From positions 1 to 24,240 of the forward strand of contig CAMLMQ010000022.1 in the NCBI GenBank assembly GCA_946481135.1: a DNA stretch of 24,240 nt, in the 5' to 3' direction. The notes under the pieces were generated by a model that searched no databases, was not told the DNA's origin, and was given only the letters and a program-made list of their open reading frames with translations. The DNA comes from an uncultured Microbacteriaceae bacterium (lineage in GTDB: Bacteria; Actinomycetota; Actinomycetes; Actinomycetales; Microbacteriaceae). Shown piece after piece: positions 15,691-23,790 of the stretch; the stretch's first letter is position 1; every line of letters begins with the position of its first letter. The translations under genes were made by a program, and so were the position numbers.

Positions 15691-18120
15691 TTGGTCACGC
15701 ATCTGCCATTCGGAAACATGAAGGGCGACTTCGATCCCGAATCGTTTGGCGATCCAGCTCGTGAGATCCTTCTGTTTCGCGACTGCAAATCGCCGGCTGA
15801 GGCGCGAGCGGTACTGCGCGAGCAAGTCGAGGTTGAAGTCGCGGCAATGTCGGATCTCGTCGCGGAGGCTGATGCCTTCGATGTAGTCGAACTAATGCGG
15901 ATGAGGGAATTCTCCATCTCTCCCGACCCTCGTGCGGCACCCCCGGGCGGCGCCTCGCTACCGGTCGAGATCGTTGGCGCCGTCCTCTTGTCCAGAGAAT
16001 CACGCAAGCCTGACCCAAAGGCGCGCGCGGATACCCGGCCACACGAGGTGATCTCCGACCTTCACGACAGGGCTTCCCGGCTCGCCCGAGTCGCGAGCTA
16101 CCGACAGCTTGCTGAGGGCCAACTCAGCGAGGAACCACTAGCGCGTTTGGCGAGCGAGTACCAAGGTTCCATCCTCAACATTCGCAATCTGCAGTACGAC
16201 CAGATACGCAACGACCACGAAAGCAGGCTTTTCGACGCGCCGATCACGGTCGCGCTCATGCAGAAGCACCTCGGCTACTCCTACGCAGACGTGCTCGCCG
16301 CTCGAACCGCCATGAACGAGATCTCGGCAGAACGCATGACTCAACTGCGAGACGAGACGGGCGCGCTCCTCATTGCCCATCAGGGCGTCCACCCGAAGGA
16401 CGTACCGGAAGACGTCATGCGTCAATTCATGGCGGGAATGATTCCGTTCATGTTCCTCCCCGCTGACCGGGCGGTGATTTCTCCCGCTGATGTTGCTGCC
16501 GCATCTGGGCTCGACCTCGACGTGGCTCGAATGGTGCTGCAATCTTTCTCGCAGACTTTCGACCCTTCGGTCAGTGCAGGCGATCGTGTCTTCGGCCTAC
16601 TGATGGGGAACAACCCCTTCCTCATCACTCCCCTTCTGTCAGATGGCGAGGACAATTTCGTGCTCACGTCCAACGACATCGGCTTGGACGTCCTCCGACG
16701 CATCTTCGAACGCGCACTTACCGCTGAACCGAAGGATGTGAATCGTTACGACCAGAAGGTGCGCCAACCCGTCAGCGAAGGCCTCGCGAAGTCGTACCTG
16801 GAGACAATCCTGGGCACCGCGGCACACGGTTTCGCCTACCACTACCGAGCCCCGCGGGCCGGAATCTCCGCGTCCGCACTTGGGTCGACGAGCACAAACC
16901 TCAAAGACGTCTCAGACGACGTCGAGGGTGACGCTCTGTTCGTCATCGACGATGTAGCCATAGTCGTCGAAGTCAAAGGCAAGTCGATCGCCGAGCAAGC
17001 TCGTCGAGGTGACGTTCGACGACTCACGAACGATCTCAAAGCAACGATCGGCGATGGGGCGCGTCAAGCGACGCGTCTTCGAGACCTCATCGAGAGCAAC
17101 GGAGGTTACTGGGCGGACCTGCAGAACTGGGTTGACCTGTCGGGCGTCCGCGAGATCCGAACTGTCGTCGTGGTTCTCGACGACATCGGCCCCTTGGGAA
17201 CGAACCTCGGGGACCTTCAGGAAGCAGGGATCGTTCCAGAAGACCGCCCGCCAATCGTGCTTTCGACCCATGATCTCGCCGTGATCGCTCTGGTCTGCGG
17301 ACGGCCGTCTGAGTTTCTTCTCTACCTCCGACGTCGCACTGACAGCCCCGTCATCAGTCACTACCGTGCCGTCGATGAGCTCGATCTCTACATGCTCTTC
17401 CTGGCCGCAGACCTTTACGTTCCCGACGACCCCGACGAAGTTCGGGCGAGCCACTCCACGGCACCGCCCGTCACGAAAAGCGAGCGTCGCCGCCATCAAC
17501 ATGCGGCGGTGGGAACGATGGTCGGTGACAACTGCCTCGAACTCTCCCTTTGGATGGACCGGGACAAGCTCCCATACGAGGATGAGCCGACCAAGCCGTC
17601 GATCAATGCGCCGGCGGAAGTTCTGACTCTCTTGGACGAAGTCCGTGAATCCGCTAGACCCGGCTGGCTACGGTTTGGCGCGGACATCCTTGCGCTTGCC
17701 GATGAGGGGCAGCAGAGAATCGTCTCAACGATTCGCGCTCTTGCGCGAAAGACTCGGACCGACGACGCCTACCACGACGCGATGACTGCGTACGCCGGGC
17801 TTTGGGGCCACGCAACGGTCTTCCTTGCCACGCACCCAAAACGCATCCCACTAACCCCAACGATAGATCGACTGGTCCGCTACGCAACTGTCAAGCAGTA
17901 TCAGCTGCAGGCCGACCGGGCCTACGGGCTGGTTTTCGACGAACATGGCGGACTCGAGGACACCTTCTACCTCAACTCAGTGCCAGCCCAGGGCCAGGAT
18001 CTCGACGCTCAAATCGAGGAGTTCAATCTGCAGCCAGTGGCAACCCGGCCGCCGTCAGTGCCACCATCAGCGCGTCGCACCACGAGGCGGCTTAACCCAG
18101 GCAAGAAGAAGCGCCGGTAG
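15691..18120 (+). CDS. Uncharacterised protein with a PD-(D/E)XK-like nuclease core
   Basis: An 809-residue protein that I do not recognise as a named family. In the middle it has the pattern GDALFVIDDVAIVVEVKGKS, in which Asp414 and the Glu427-Val-Lys429 pair fit a PD-(D/E)XK metal-dependent nuclease core on two beta strands. The following segment QARRGDVRRLTNDLKATIGDGARQATRL fits the helix after it. The region before (about 1-400) and after (about 450-800) is mixed alpha/beta without recognised motifs; the C-terminus is very basic (PSARRTTRRLNPGKKKRR). No signal peptide or membrane helix is seen. The start is TTG at 15691 with TGGAGG five bases upstream; the first in-frame ATG is at 15718. 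Its place beside SIR2-HerA suggests a defence role, which is inference. Transcription converges with the cluster that follows. Confidence 0.8.
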   Translation: MVTHLPFGNMKGDFDPESFGDPAREILLFRDCKSPAEARAVLREQVEVEVAAMSDLVAEADAFDVVELMRMREFSISPDPRAAPPGGASLPVEIVGAVLLSRESRKPDPKARADTRPHEVISDLHDRASRLARVASYRQLAEGQLSEEPLARLASEYQGSILNIRNLQYDQIRNDHESRLFDAPITVALMQKHLGYSYADVLAARTAMNEISAERMTQLRDETGALLIAHQGVHPKDVPEDVMRQFMAGMIPFMFLPADRAVISPADVAAASGLDLDVARMVLQSFSQTFDPSVSAGDRVFGLLMGNNPFLITPLLSDGEDNFVLTSNDIGLDVLRRIFERALTAEPKDVNRYDQKVRQPVSEGLAKSYLETILGTAAHGFAYHYRAPRAGISASALGSTSTNLKDVSDDVEGDALFVIDDVAIVVEVKGKSIAEQARRGDVRRLTNDLKATIGDGARQATRLRDLIESNGGYWADLQNWVDLSGVREIRTVVVVLDDIGPLGTNLGDLQEAGIVPEDRPPIVLSTHDLAVIALVCGRPSEFLLYLRRRTDSPVISHYRAVDELDLYMLFLAADLYVPDDPDEVRASHSTAPPVTKSERRRHQHAAVGTMVGDNCLELSLWMDRDKLPYEDEPTKPSINAPAEVLTLLDEVRESARPGWLRFGADILALADEGQQRIVSTIRALARKTRTDDAYHDAMTAYAGLWGHATVFLATHPKRIPLTPTIDRLVRYATVKQYQLQADRAYGLVFDEHGGLEDTFYLNSVPAQGQDLDAQIEEFNLQPVATRPPSVPPSARRTTRRLNPGKKKRR

Positions 18121-18141
18121 CGTCAAGAGCCGAAAGGGTCC

Positions 18142-18606
18142 TCATTCTAGGACGATCCCGTGCCGGGGGACTTTCACTCCCAAGTCTCGGAAGTACTTGC
18201 GAGCCGCTTTCCGAGCCAATAACGGGCTCATCGCCCAGGTGACCAAAAACGCCCGTGCACGCGCGGCGGCTTCGACTTGCTCCAGCACGCCAGCCGCCGA
18301 AACCGCGACCGCAAACTCCCTCAATACCTGTGACACGACTAGCCGATCGCGACGAGGAACACCGCCATACAAAGCCGTGAGTGCGGCGCCTGCTCGGATG
18401 CGTGCAAGACCGTACCTTCGCACGATCCACGGTCGAGCGACTTCAACAGCTACTTCGTCGAGGGCCTCGAGCGCAGATCGGACCGCGGCGGCGTGCCCTT
18501 CGTGAGCGACACGCAGCAAGCGAATTGTCTCTCCGACCACGAACAGGATCGCAGCCGCAACTGCAGAGATCCCGGCAGCGAGCACCGTAGCGAAAGCGGG
18601 GTCCAT
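18142..18606 (-). CDS. Small membrane-anchored hypothetical protein
   Basis: A 154-residue protein with one predicted membrane helix near the N-terminus (AAGISAVAAAILFVVGETI, about residues 10-28). A helical, Ala- and Arg-rich cytoplasmic part follows, ending RKYFRDLGVKVPRHGIVLE. No known domain is recognised. It lies 61 bases downstream of the KTSC gene on the same strand and may be the last gene of the SIR2-HerA transcript. Its stop is 21 bases from the stop of the convergent nuclease-like gene. It could be an accessory of the defence cluster or an unrelated passenger. Confidence 0.65.
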   Translation of the reverse strand: MDPAFATVLAAGISAVAAAILFVVGETIRLLRVAHEGHAAAVRSALEALDEVAVEVARPWIVRRYGLARIRAGAALTALYGGVPRRDRLVVSQVLREFAVAVSAAGVLEQVEAAARARAFLVTWAMSPLLARKAARKYFRDLGVKVPRHGIVLE

Positions 18607-18667
18607 GGCTGGATGGTAGCCGCGGGCGCCGACTTGAGAGCGCTGCCGCGCGTCGCAGCCGAGACAG

Positions 18668-18889
18668 CTATCCGATCTGCTGACTCGGTTTGTGCTTCAG
18701 CACCGAATTGACGTAGGCCCCCCGTGACTGTCCAGGAGCCGTGTACTCATCCCAGACATGCGGCGGACAGTCGTCGTAGCGCCATTCCGCACCTTTATGG
18801 AACCTAATGAAGATGGCTTCAATTTCCGGGTCATACGCGTCAGCCGCAACCACAACAGAGTCAGTTACGGGCTGCCATTCTGGAGACAT
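18668..18889 (-). CDS. KTSC-domain protein
   Basis: A 73-residue protein matching the short KTSC domain, first described at the C-terminus of some lysyl-tRNA synthetases and also found as a stand-alone protein. Visible features are the YDPEIEAIFIRFHKGAEWRYDDCPPHVWDEYT core and the C-terminal SRGAYVNSVLK, equivalent to the family's S-x-G-x-Y/F-x-N ending. An AAGGGA lies six bases before the ATG at 18889. It starts 23 bases after the HerA stop, so it is probably co-transcribed with SIR2-HerA. The molecular role of KTSC domains is unclear, and so is any role in defence. Confidence 0.75.
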   Translation of the reverse strand: MSPEWQPVTDSVVVAADAYDPEIEAIFIRFHKGAEWRYDDCPPHVWDEYTAPGQSRGAYVNSVLKHKPSQQIG

Positions 18890-18912
18890 CTACTTTCCCT
18901 TCTCGAAGTTGC

Positions 18913-20661
18913 CTAAAGCCGCCCGCGCCAACGCTCGAGGGCACCCAGTACCGACGGGTCAGTTGCTGGGTTTCGCCACGAACTGAGATCGGGATCGTCG
19001 GCCAGAGGCTTGGGGTTGGGTCGGTCAACGAGCACGCGCGTCGGTAGAACGATCGCCTCACCGCTGACTAACGCTTCGCCGGTCCTCAGCGACGGAAGGG
19101 CCTCGGCGAGTCCAGCGACGTTGTCGGGAAGGGCACTCTTGACTCGTCCTTGGTCGGCCGCATTGCTGAGTCGGAGAGCGATCAATGTGCCGCACTGAGA
19201 CAGCGCCGTGTCCGGAAGTTCGGAGGGACGTTGGGTCACGAGCATGAGGCCGACTCCGTACTTTCGGCCTTCACGCGCGATCCGGTCCACCGCCACGCGC
19301 GCAGCATCGACCGCAGACTCCGCCAAGTAGCGGTGTGCCTCCTCGAGCACGATGAGGACGGGTCGCGGGCGACCAATGCCGACTTCGTCCGCGTGTGTGC
19401 GGAGCGCAACTTCGAAGAGGAGCTGGAGTATTACGCCAACCGCGAGATCACTCGAACCGGTCGGCACACCGCTGAAGTCGAGGACCGAAACGGGCTTCTC
19501 TCCTCCCAGCCACTCAGACAGACACTGTCCGAGCGGATCGGAACCCGTCGGATCGCCCGCAGGCTCTTGAAGAAAGTGGAGGCGGGAGTCCTGCAGTCCA
19601 CCGCGAAGCAGTTCGGGGATCCGACCGAAGAGGTTGTAGTTCGGGGCCTGGAATGGCGCAGCACCACCGGGACCATAGGGTTCGAATTGAGCAGGAATGA
19701 GTTGAGCGGGGTCGCCCTCTGTGACGATGCGCGCGGTGGTCGGGTCCGTCTTGACCCCTCGGATTTCGCGGTTCTCGCGATCCATCGAGTACCAGACCTT
19801 GCGGAGATCGAATGGGATCGGGGTATCCGACGTTATGGTGGCCGGGTCGAGGTCCAACCAAGAGCATGCGGCGGCGAAGGCGACCCGTTCGGCGACGACT
19901 GCAGCCTCGAAAGCCTTGAGCGCGGTTGCTCCTGGCTCGACCCCACAGAAGGCTCGAAGAATGTCCGCCGCGGGGAGCGCCCAGAAGGGGACCCGGAGAC
20001 TTCGATCGCCCACACCGGTGACGGATCTCACGGACGCGTGATCTCCAAGGGCTGCGGTGTACTCGCCATGTCCATCGATGACGATGACGTTCGCCGAGGG
20101 CCAGCTGCCGTCGGCGAAGGATTGCACTATGGTCGCCACCGCGCTCGTCTTCCCGGAGCCTGTCGCGCCGACGACCGCGGAGTGCCGCGTGACCAATTTG
20201 TTCGCGTCGATGGTGACCGCTACGCCGGTCGATGACGCGTGCCTTCCAACCCGGATCCACTCGTCCGAAACCTGAGGGTAGACGGCGGATACGTCGCGCC
20301 CGACGGTGAAATGGACACTGTCATCCAGTCCGGGATAAGTTCCGACACCGCGAGTGAAGGTGCCGCTTGCTCGGTCAACTTCGCCAAGAAGCTGCACCTG
20401 AAGCCATCGCTCACCTGCGCTCGGCACACGGACGAGGTCACTGGTTTGGACGAGCTCGGAGATGCCGATGAGAGTCACCGCCCCGACGAGGTCGATGACG
20501 CCCTGCGGAAGCCGAACGAGCGAACCGATCTGGCCGATCGATTGCACCTCACCTTGATACATCGGGGAAACGCCGACCAACCGCGGGTCGAGTTCGACTG
20601 TGACTTGAGAGCCGAGCACTTGCCGAACTCGGCCGATGTAGGTGGGATCAGAGTCGGTCAT
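18913..20661 (-). CDS. HerA-type hexameric ATPase (SIR2-HerA defence system)
   Basis: A 582-residue ATPase of the HerA/FtsK superfamily. An N-terminal barrel domain (about 6-120, with IGRVRQVLGSQVTVEL and LVRLPQGVIDLVGAV) precedes the motor. Walker A GATGSGKT is at 165-172, IDGHGEY at 195-201, Walker B VLIVLEEAH at 435-443, and REGRKYGVGLMLVTQRPSELP at 463-483 with the sensor-like TQR. The order is that of HerA translocases. The ATG at 20661 overlaps the SIR2 stop by four bases (ATGA). In characterised SIR2-HerA systems the HerA hexamer assembles with SIR2 and controls its NADase during phage infection; that this pair does so is inferred from family and layout. Confidence 0.93.
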   Translation of the reverse strand: MTDSDPTYIGRVRQVLGSQVTVELDPRLVGVSPMYQGEVQSIGQIGSLVRLPQGVIDLVGAVTLIGISELVQTSDLVRVPSAGERWLQVQLLGEVDRASGTFTRGVGTYPGLDDSVHFTVGRDVSAVYPQVSDEWIRVGRHASSTGVAVTIDANKLVTRHSAVVGATGSGKTSAVATIVQSFADGSWPSANVIVIDGHGEYTAALGDHASVRSVTGVGDRSLRVPFWALPAADILRAFCGVEPGATALKAFEAAVVAERVAFAAACSWLDLDPATITSDTPIPFDLRKVWYSMDRENREIRGVKTDPTTARIVTEGDPAQLIPAQFEPYGPGGAAPFQAPNYNLFGRIPELLRGGLQDSRLHFLQEPAGDPTGSDPLGQCLSEWLGGEKPVSVLDFSGVPTGSSDLAVGVILQLLFEVALRTHADEVGIGRPRPVLIVLEEAHRYLAESAVDAARVAVDRIAREGRKYGVGLMLVTQRPSELPDTALSQCGTLIALRLSNAADQGRVKSALPDNVAGLAEALPSLRTGEALVSGEAIVLPTRVLVDRPNPKPLADDPDLSSWRNPATDPSVLGALERWRGRL

Positions 20662-21761
20662 TCGTCAGCGTCCATCAAACGTGACGCCCGCGCAAGGAAG
20701 GTTGAGAGCGACCCGAAATCGCCGAGGCGAATCTTTGAGTCCTTCCATACATACTCAGGTAGCGGGACGCTGGGCTCCGACCAGTTACCCCTTGAACCAC
20801 CGCGAATCGCCTCGCTTGGCCCAACGACCTGAAGATTTGGGGTGGTCGTTGCCTTCTCGGCGAGCTCAGCAGGAATGGAGGAATAGCAAAACACGACGGT
20901 CTCAGATCGCGTTCGCCGAAGAGCAGCGTCTAGCAGCTGGTCGTTGAGATGCTCGTCACCCCACGAATAGCCGGCGACGAGCGTGAGAGACTCCGATTCG
21001 TTGAGAGCGCGTCGAAAGCGGTCCTGCAATACGACAAACGGCACGCGGCGCGACTCGTCGTACTTCGCGTCGGATGGGTAGATCGCCGCCGGCATTCCGT
21101 CTTTGACTGCATCGCTGAGCCGAACGACCTCTCCGTCATCCCGGTAGCTCCAGTTGAGAGACCCGTGAAGCTTCCAGACGCGGGTGAAGAACGCCGGCAT
21201 CGCAGCGCGATCCGATGGGTCCGCGTCGACTAGGTCTGCTCGAAATCGCCCAGTCAACGTTCCAGCAAAGCCATCAAAGTATGGCGCGGCGATCTCGTCG
21301 AGAGCGCGCTCAATGACGAGGTCGTAATTGACCGTGAAGACTTCGACCGGACGAACATAGTCCGCGCCTTGCAACCAGCTGGCGAACGCCTTGGAGGGCC
21401 CTGGCGTGGGTGTTGGGTTAGCCCCTAGTGCTTCAATGATGATCCGACACACGCTCTGATCCAGTGCCTTGGCCTCACCCGCCGTTAGGCCGTCAACGGT
21501 GTCGCCTTCACCTACCAAGGCGGTGATTCGACGCAGCCGGCTCAGTACGCCTTCCAGAGAACGGCCGATGAGCATTCGATCGAAGGCCGCCTTCTCTGCG
21601 CCCACAAGGCCAGCATTGATCGCGCCTTCGAGACCGGCGACGTCCGGTAGGCCAGATGCCTTAGAGCTTCCGGCACCTAGGAAGACGTTCACGTGCCGGG
21701 ACCTGGACGCCAGGCGCTTCGAAAGCCCAGAAAGAAATGCGTGCGGATCGTGTTCGGCCAC
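20658..21761 (-). CDS. SIR2-like NADase effector (SIR2-HerA defence system)
   Basis: A 367-residue SIR2-like protein. The NAD-binding motif FLGAGSSKASGLP is at 27-39, TVNYD at 143-147 and WKLHGS at 196-201, giving candidate catalytic Asn145 and His199. AGYSWGDEHLND near 263 is another SIR2_2-type segment. Defence SIR2 proteins hydrolyse NAD+ to stop growth of infected cells. The start was placed at GTG 21761, nine bases after GGGAGGG; a TTG at 21800 has no such site and adds residues outside the family pattern. It is the first gene of the HerA/KTSC/membrane-protein cluster. Upstream, TATTGT about 40-45 bases before the start may be a -10, without a good -35. Confidence 0.92.
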   Translation of the reverse strand: MAEHDPHAFLSGLSKRLASRSRHVNVFLGAGSSKASGLPDVAGLEGAINAGLVGAEKAAFDRMLIGRSLEGVLSRLRRITALVGEGDTVDGLTAGEAKALDQSVCRIIIEALGANPTPTPGPSKAFASWLQGADYVRPVEVFTVNYDLVIERALDEIAAPYFDGFAGTLTGRFRADLVDADPSDRAAMPAFFTRVWKLHGSLNWSYRDDGEVVRLSDAVKDGMPAAIYPSDAKYDESRRVPFVVLQDRFRRALNESESLTLVAGYSWGDEHLNDQLLDAALRRTRSETVVFCYSSIPAELAEKATTTPNLQVVGPSEAIRGGSRGNWSEPSVPLPEYVWKDSKIRLGDFGSLSTFLARASRLMDADE

Positions 21762-21842
21762 GACTACTCGCCCTCCCGCCCAGATCAGGAAACACCCCAA
21801 ACAATACCGAGTAGGGAGTGGCGACGCCGAAACTGGACGGGA

Positions 21843-22010
21843 TCAGCTTCGCAACACGTCATGGCGTTGCGCGATCATCGTCGCGAGAAACTTGAACTGA
21901 GCATCATCGATGCCGAGGTCCACCATCGCATCAACAAATCGCTTCTTGCGGGCCGCCCGCAATCCGCGCCACGAACGTGGCAACTGAACCGACGGAATGG
22001 TTGAGATCGC
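21843..22010 (-). pseudogene. Possible remnant of an unidentified gene
   Basis: An open frame ending at 21843 contains a plausible basic helical tail (RSWRGLRAARKKRFVDAMVD, then LGIDDAQFKFLATMIAQRHD). Extending it upstream runs through the strong hairpin at 22018-22053, and there is no good start or ribosome site, so it may be the truncated end of a gene lost during island rearrangement. I do not recognise the family, and it may be non-coding. Apart from this, the hairpins and the repeats, 21762-22180 shows nothing. Confidence 0.25.
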
Positions 22011-22017
22011 ACAACAA

Positions 22018-22053
22018 GAGAGAGCCCCCGTTCGCGCGAACAGGGGCTCTCTC
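22018..22053 (-). terminator. Strong rho-independent-like terminator downstream of ssrA
   Basis: A perfect 11-bp stem (GAGAGAGCCCC and GGGGCTCTCTC) encloses a fully palindromic loop GTTCGCGCGAAC. On the - strand it is followed by a T-rich tail (TTGTTGT). It lies 128 bases past the tmRNA 3' end in the direction of ssrA transcription and would stop that transcript before the SIR2 gene. Confidence 0.75.
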
Positions 22054-22119
22054 AACTCCAACGTGCAACAGCGGCTTGAGCTCAAACAACGCTCCATGTC
22101 CCGAATGAACAAGCGGAGA

Positions 22120-22135
22120 AGCCCTGGTCAGGGCT
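22120..22135. terminator. Hairpin AGCCCTG-GT-CAGGGCT downstream of ssrA
   Basis: A 7-bp perfect stem, extendable by an imperfect GAGA/TCTC on both sides. On the + strand it is followed by TTTCTC. It lies between the tmRNA 3' end and the stronger hairpin at 22018-22053. It could be an auxiliary terminator or part of an attachment region. Confidence 0.45.
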
Positions 22136-22144
22136 TTCTCAATC

Positions 22145-22180
22145 CTGTCTCATCGCCTGTCGCGTCGCCTGTCTCTTCGG
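22145..22180. repeat. Three 12-bp tandem repeats abutting the tmRNA 3' end
   Basis: Units at 22145-22156, 22157-22168 and 22169-22180 follow CTGTCnCnTCGC; the last ends CGG. The array ends exactly one base before the mature tmRNA 3' end. Spaced direct repeats next to an attachment core are what integrase arm-binding sites look like, but this role is inference. Confidence 0.7.
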
Positions 22181-22547
22181 TGGAGATGGGGGGAATTGAA
22201 CCCCCGTCCATCGCTGAGGACCTGCGCCTTCTCCGGGCGCAGCTCGTGAAAGCGTTCTGCTCGGCTCCGACCTTTGCCACGAGCATCTAGGTCGACGAGC
22301 CCAGTCTCAGAAAAAGTCCCGCGAACCCCTGAGACGCAGGTTCGCAGCGAGTTCCCTAGATGACGCCAGGGTCCGAGGCGGGAACGTACTCGGTCTGACG
22401 GACTCGGTCTACGCCTTAGGCGGCGAGAGCGAAGTCGGCGCGCTTAGCATTCGCACCTGTTTTTTGAGGAGATCGTTTACGAGATAACCCCTCATCCTCG
22501 GCCCGCTTCTCGCAGCTTCACAGACGATGTCGAAACCGATCATCCCC
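22181..22547 (-). ncRNA. ssrA: Transfer-messenger RNA (tmRNA)
   Basis: About 367 nt. The 5' end begins GGGGATGATCGGTTTCGACA, a conserved tmRNA start, and the 3' end has the T-arm GGGGGTTCAATTCCCCCC followed by CATCTCCA. GGGGATG pairs with CATCTCC to form the acceptor stem; the full CCA is not encoded (ACC then G). The tag frame runs from GCG at 22454 to TAA at 22416 and encodes ANAKRADFALAA, with the degradation-signal ending ALAA. tmRNA with SmpB rescues stalled ribosomes and tags the nascent peptide. A TTGACA at 22628-22623 may be its -35, but no good -10 follows at 17 bases. Confidence 0.97.
22416..22454 (-). other. tmRNA proteolysis-tag reading frame
   Basis: Twelve codons plus TAA encode ANAKRADFALAA, starting at the resume codon GCG. 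The C-terminal ALAA is the protease recognition signal. This lies within ssrA and is not an independent gene. Confidence 0.93.
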
Positions 22548-22706
22548 ATGTCGGCCCTGCCCGATTCGTCGCCCGGAGGGCGAGTGTCGCAAGCAGAGCG
22601 CCGTTGTCGCACGCTGTGGAGTTGTCAACCCGGCCGAAGCCGAGCACATCAGGATACAACGTCGCCCGCGCCCCCGCCATTCCGGCCAGGTGAGGACGTC
22701 CGGCGG

Positions 22707-23714
22707 TCAGCGCGGCGGCGGGCCGGAGGTGGCGCGGATGACGAGCTCGGGCTGCAGGGCGACGGCGGATGCCGGCTCCCCCGACGCCTGCGCGCGCAGC
22801 AGCCGCGCGGCGGTCTCACCCATGAGCGAGCGGGGCTGGTTGATCGTCGTGAGTTGCACGGGTTCGAGCTGGGCGAAGATCGAGTTGTCGTAGCCGACGA
22901 TCGACAGCTGCTCCGGAACGGCGACGCCGGCCTCGTGGGCGGCGCCGAGGATGCCGACCGCGACGAAGTCGTTCGAGGCCAGGATCGCGGTCGGCCGGGA
23001 GGGGCGGGCGAGCAGCTCGATCGCCGCCGCGCGTCCGCCGTCCTGGTTCGGTTCGGCGTTGACGACGTCGACCTCGCGTTCGAGGCCGCGGGCCGACATC
23101 CACTCGCGGTAGGCCGCCTCACGCGCGCGGGCGCCGGGGTTGTCGCCCGCGGAGACGTGCGCGATGCGCGTGTGCCCGAGGCCCGCGAGGTGGTCGAGGG
23201 CGAGCCCGATGCCCGCGCGATCGTCGGTGTGCACGTGGCCGCATCCCGCGGGCTGCTCGCCGGGGCGACCGACGACGACGGTCGGCAGCGTCGCGCCGAG
23301 CGCGGCGATCTCGTCGGTCGTGAGCCGCGGGGTGAGCAGGATGAGGCCCTCGACGCGCAGTTCGACGAACGTGTTCGCGGCGTCGCGCTCGCGCTGCGGG
23401 TCGCGCCCTCCCGAGGCGATGAGCGTGCGCAGCCCGGCAGCCGCGGCCTCCTCCTCGATGCCGTCGATGATCTCGGTGTAGAAGGGGTTGTGCAGGTCGG
23501 AGATGAGCACGCCGAGGGTGTCGGTGCGGCTCTGCGCGAGGGTGCGGGCGGCCGCGTTCGGACGATAGCCGAGGCGCGCCATCGCGTCGTGCACCGCCTG
23601 CTTGCGCACCGCGCCGACCTTCTCGGGGTTCTGCAGCACGAGCGACACGAGCGACCGCGAGACGCCCGCCTCGCGCGCGACGTCGACGATCGTCGGGCGA
23701 CGTTCGACGGACAC
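22707..23714 (-). CDS. LacI-family transcriptional regulator
   Basis: A 335-residue repressor of the LacI/GalR family. The N-terminal HTH and hinge read TIVDVAREAGVSRSLVSLVL, then LGYRPNAAARTLAQSRTDTLGVL. The periplasmic-binding-protein-like sensor domain includes DLHNPFYTEIIDGIEEEA, LDHLAGLGHTRIAHVS, ILASNDFVAVGILGAAHEAGVAVPEQLSIVGYDN and TTINQP. The start was placed at GTG 23714 because AGGAG lies four to five bases upstream and this puts the HTH at the usual distance from the N-terminus. An in-frame GTG at 23750 lacks a ribosome site. It lies 76 bases downstream of a sugar ABC permease gene on the same strand, so it probably regulates that transporter in response to a sugar. Confidence 0.93.
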   Translation of the reverse strand: MSVERRPTIVDVAREAGVSRSLVSLVLQNPEKVGAVRKQAVHDAMARLGYRPNAAARTLAQSRTDTLGVLISDLHNPFYTEIIDGIEEEAAAAGLRTLIASGGRDPQRERDAANTFVELRVEGLILLTPRLTTDEIAALGATLPTVVVGRPGEQPAGCGHVHTDDRAGIGLALDHLAGLGHTRIAHVSAGDNPGARAREAAYREWMSARGLEREVDVVNAEPNQDGGRAAAIELLARPSRPTAILASNDFVAVGILGAAHEAGVAVPEQLSIVGYDNSIFAQLEPVQLTTINQPRSLMGETAARLLRAQASGEPASAVALQPELVIRATSGPPPR

Positions 23715-23790
23715 GCGGCTCCTCGCGACGGGCGGCTCGGCGACGCTCACGGCACGGGCAGGAGCGTCGGACTCGATCGTAGAGGAGGGG

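Larger units (their letters stand above)
15107..22180. mobile_element. Putative genomic island inserted at the tmRNA 3' end
   Basis: The stretch has lower GC and mixed codon use compared with both flanks. It carries a degraded HTH gene at one edge, a nuclease-like protein and a SIR2-HerA defence cluster, and it stops at the 3' end of ssrA, a frequent integration target. No intact integrase is visible, and no convincing copy of the ssrA 3' end was found near 15107, so the left boundary and the mechanism are uncertain. Confidence 0.55.

Noticed and set aside
18695..18735. GAATTGA near a run of C resembling the tmRNA T-arm
   Set aside because: The spacing and the rest of the stem do not match, and it lies within the KTSC gene.
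21762..21800. TTG at 21800 as SIR2 start
   Set aside because: It adds 13 residues outside the family pattern and has no ribosome site, unlike the GTG at 21761.
23715..23750. GTG at 23750 as LacI-family start
   Set aside because: No ribosome site upstream; the GTG at 23714 has AGGAG and places the HTH at the usual position.
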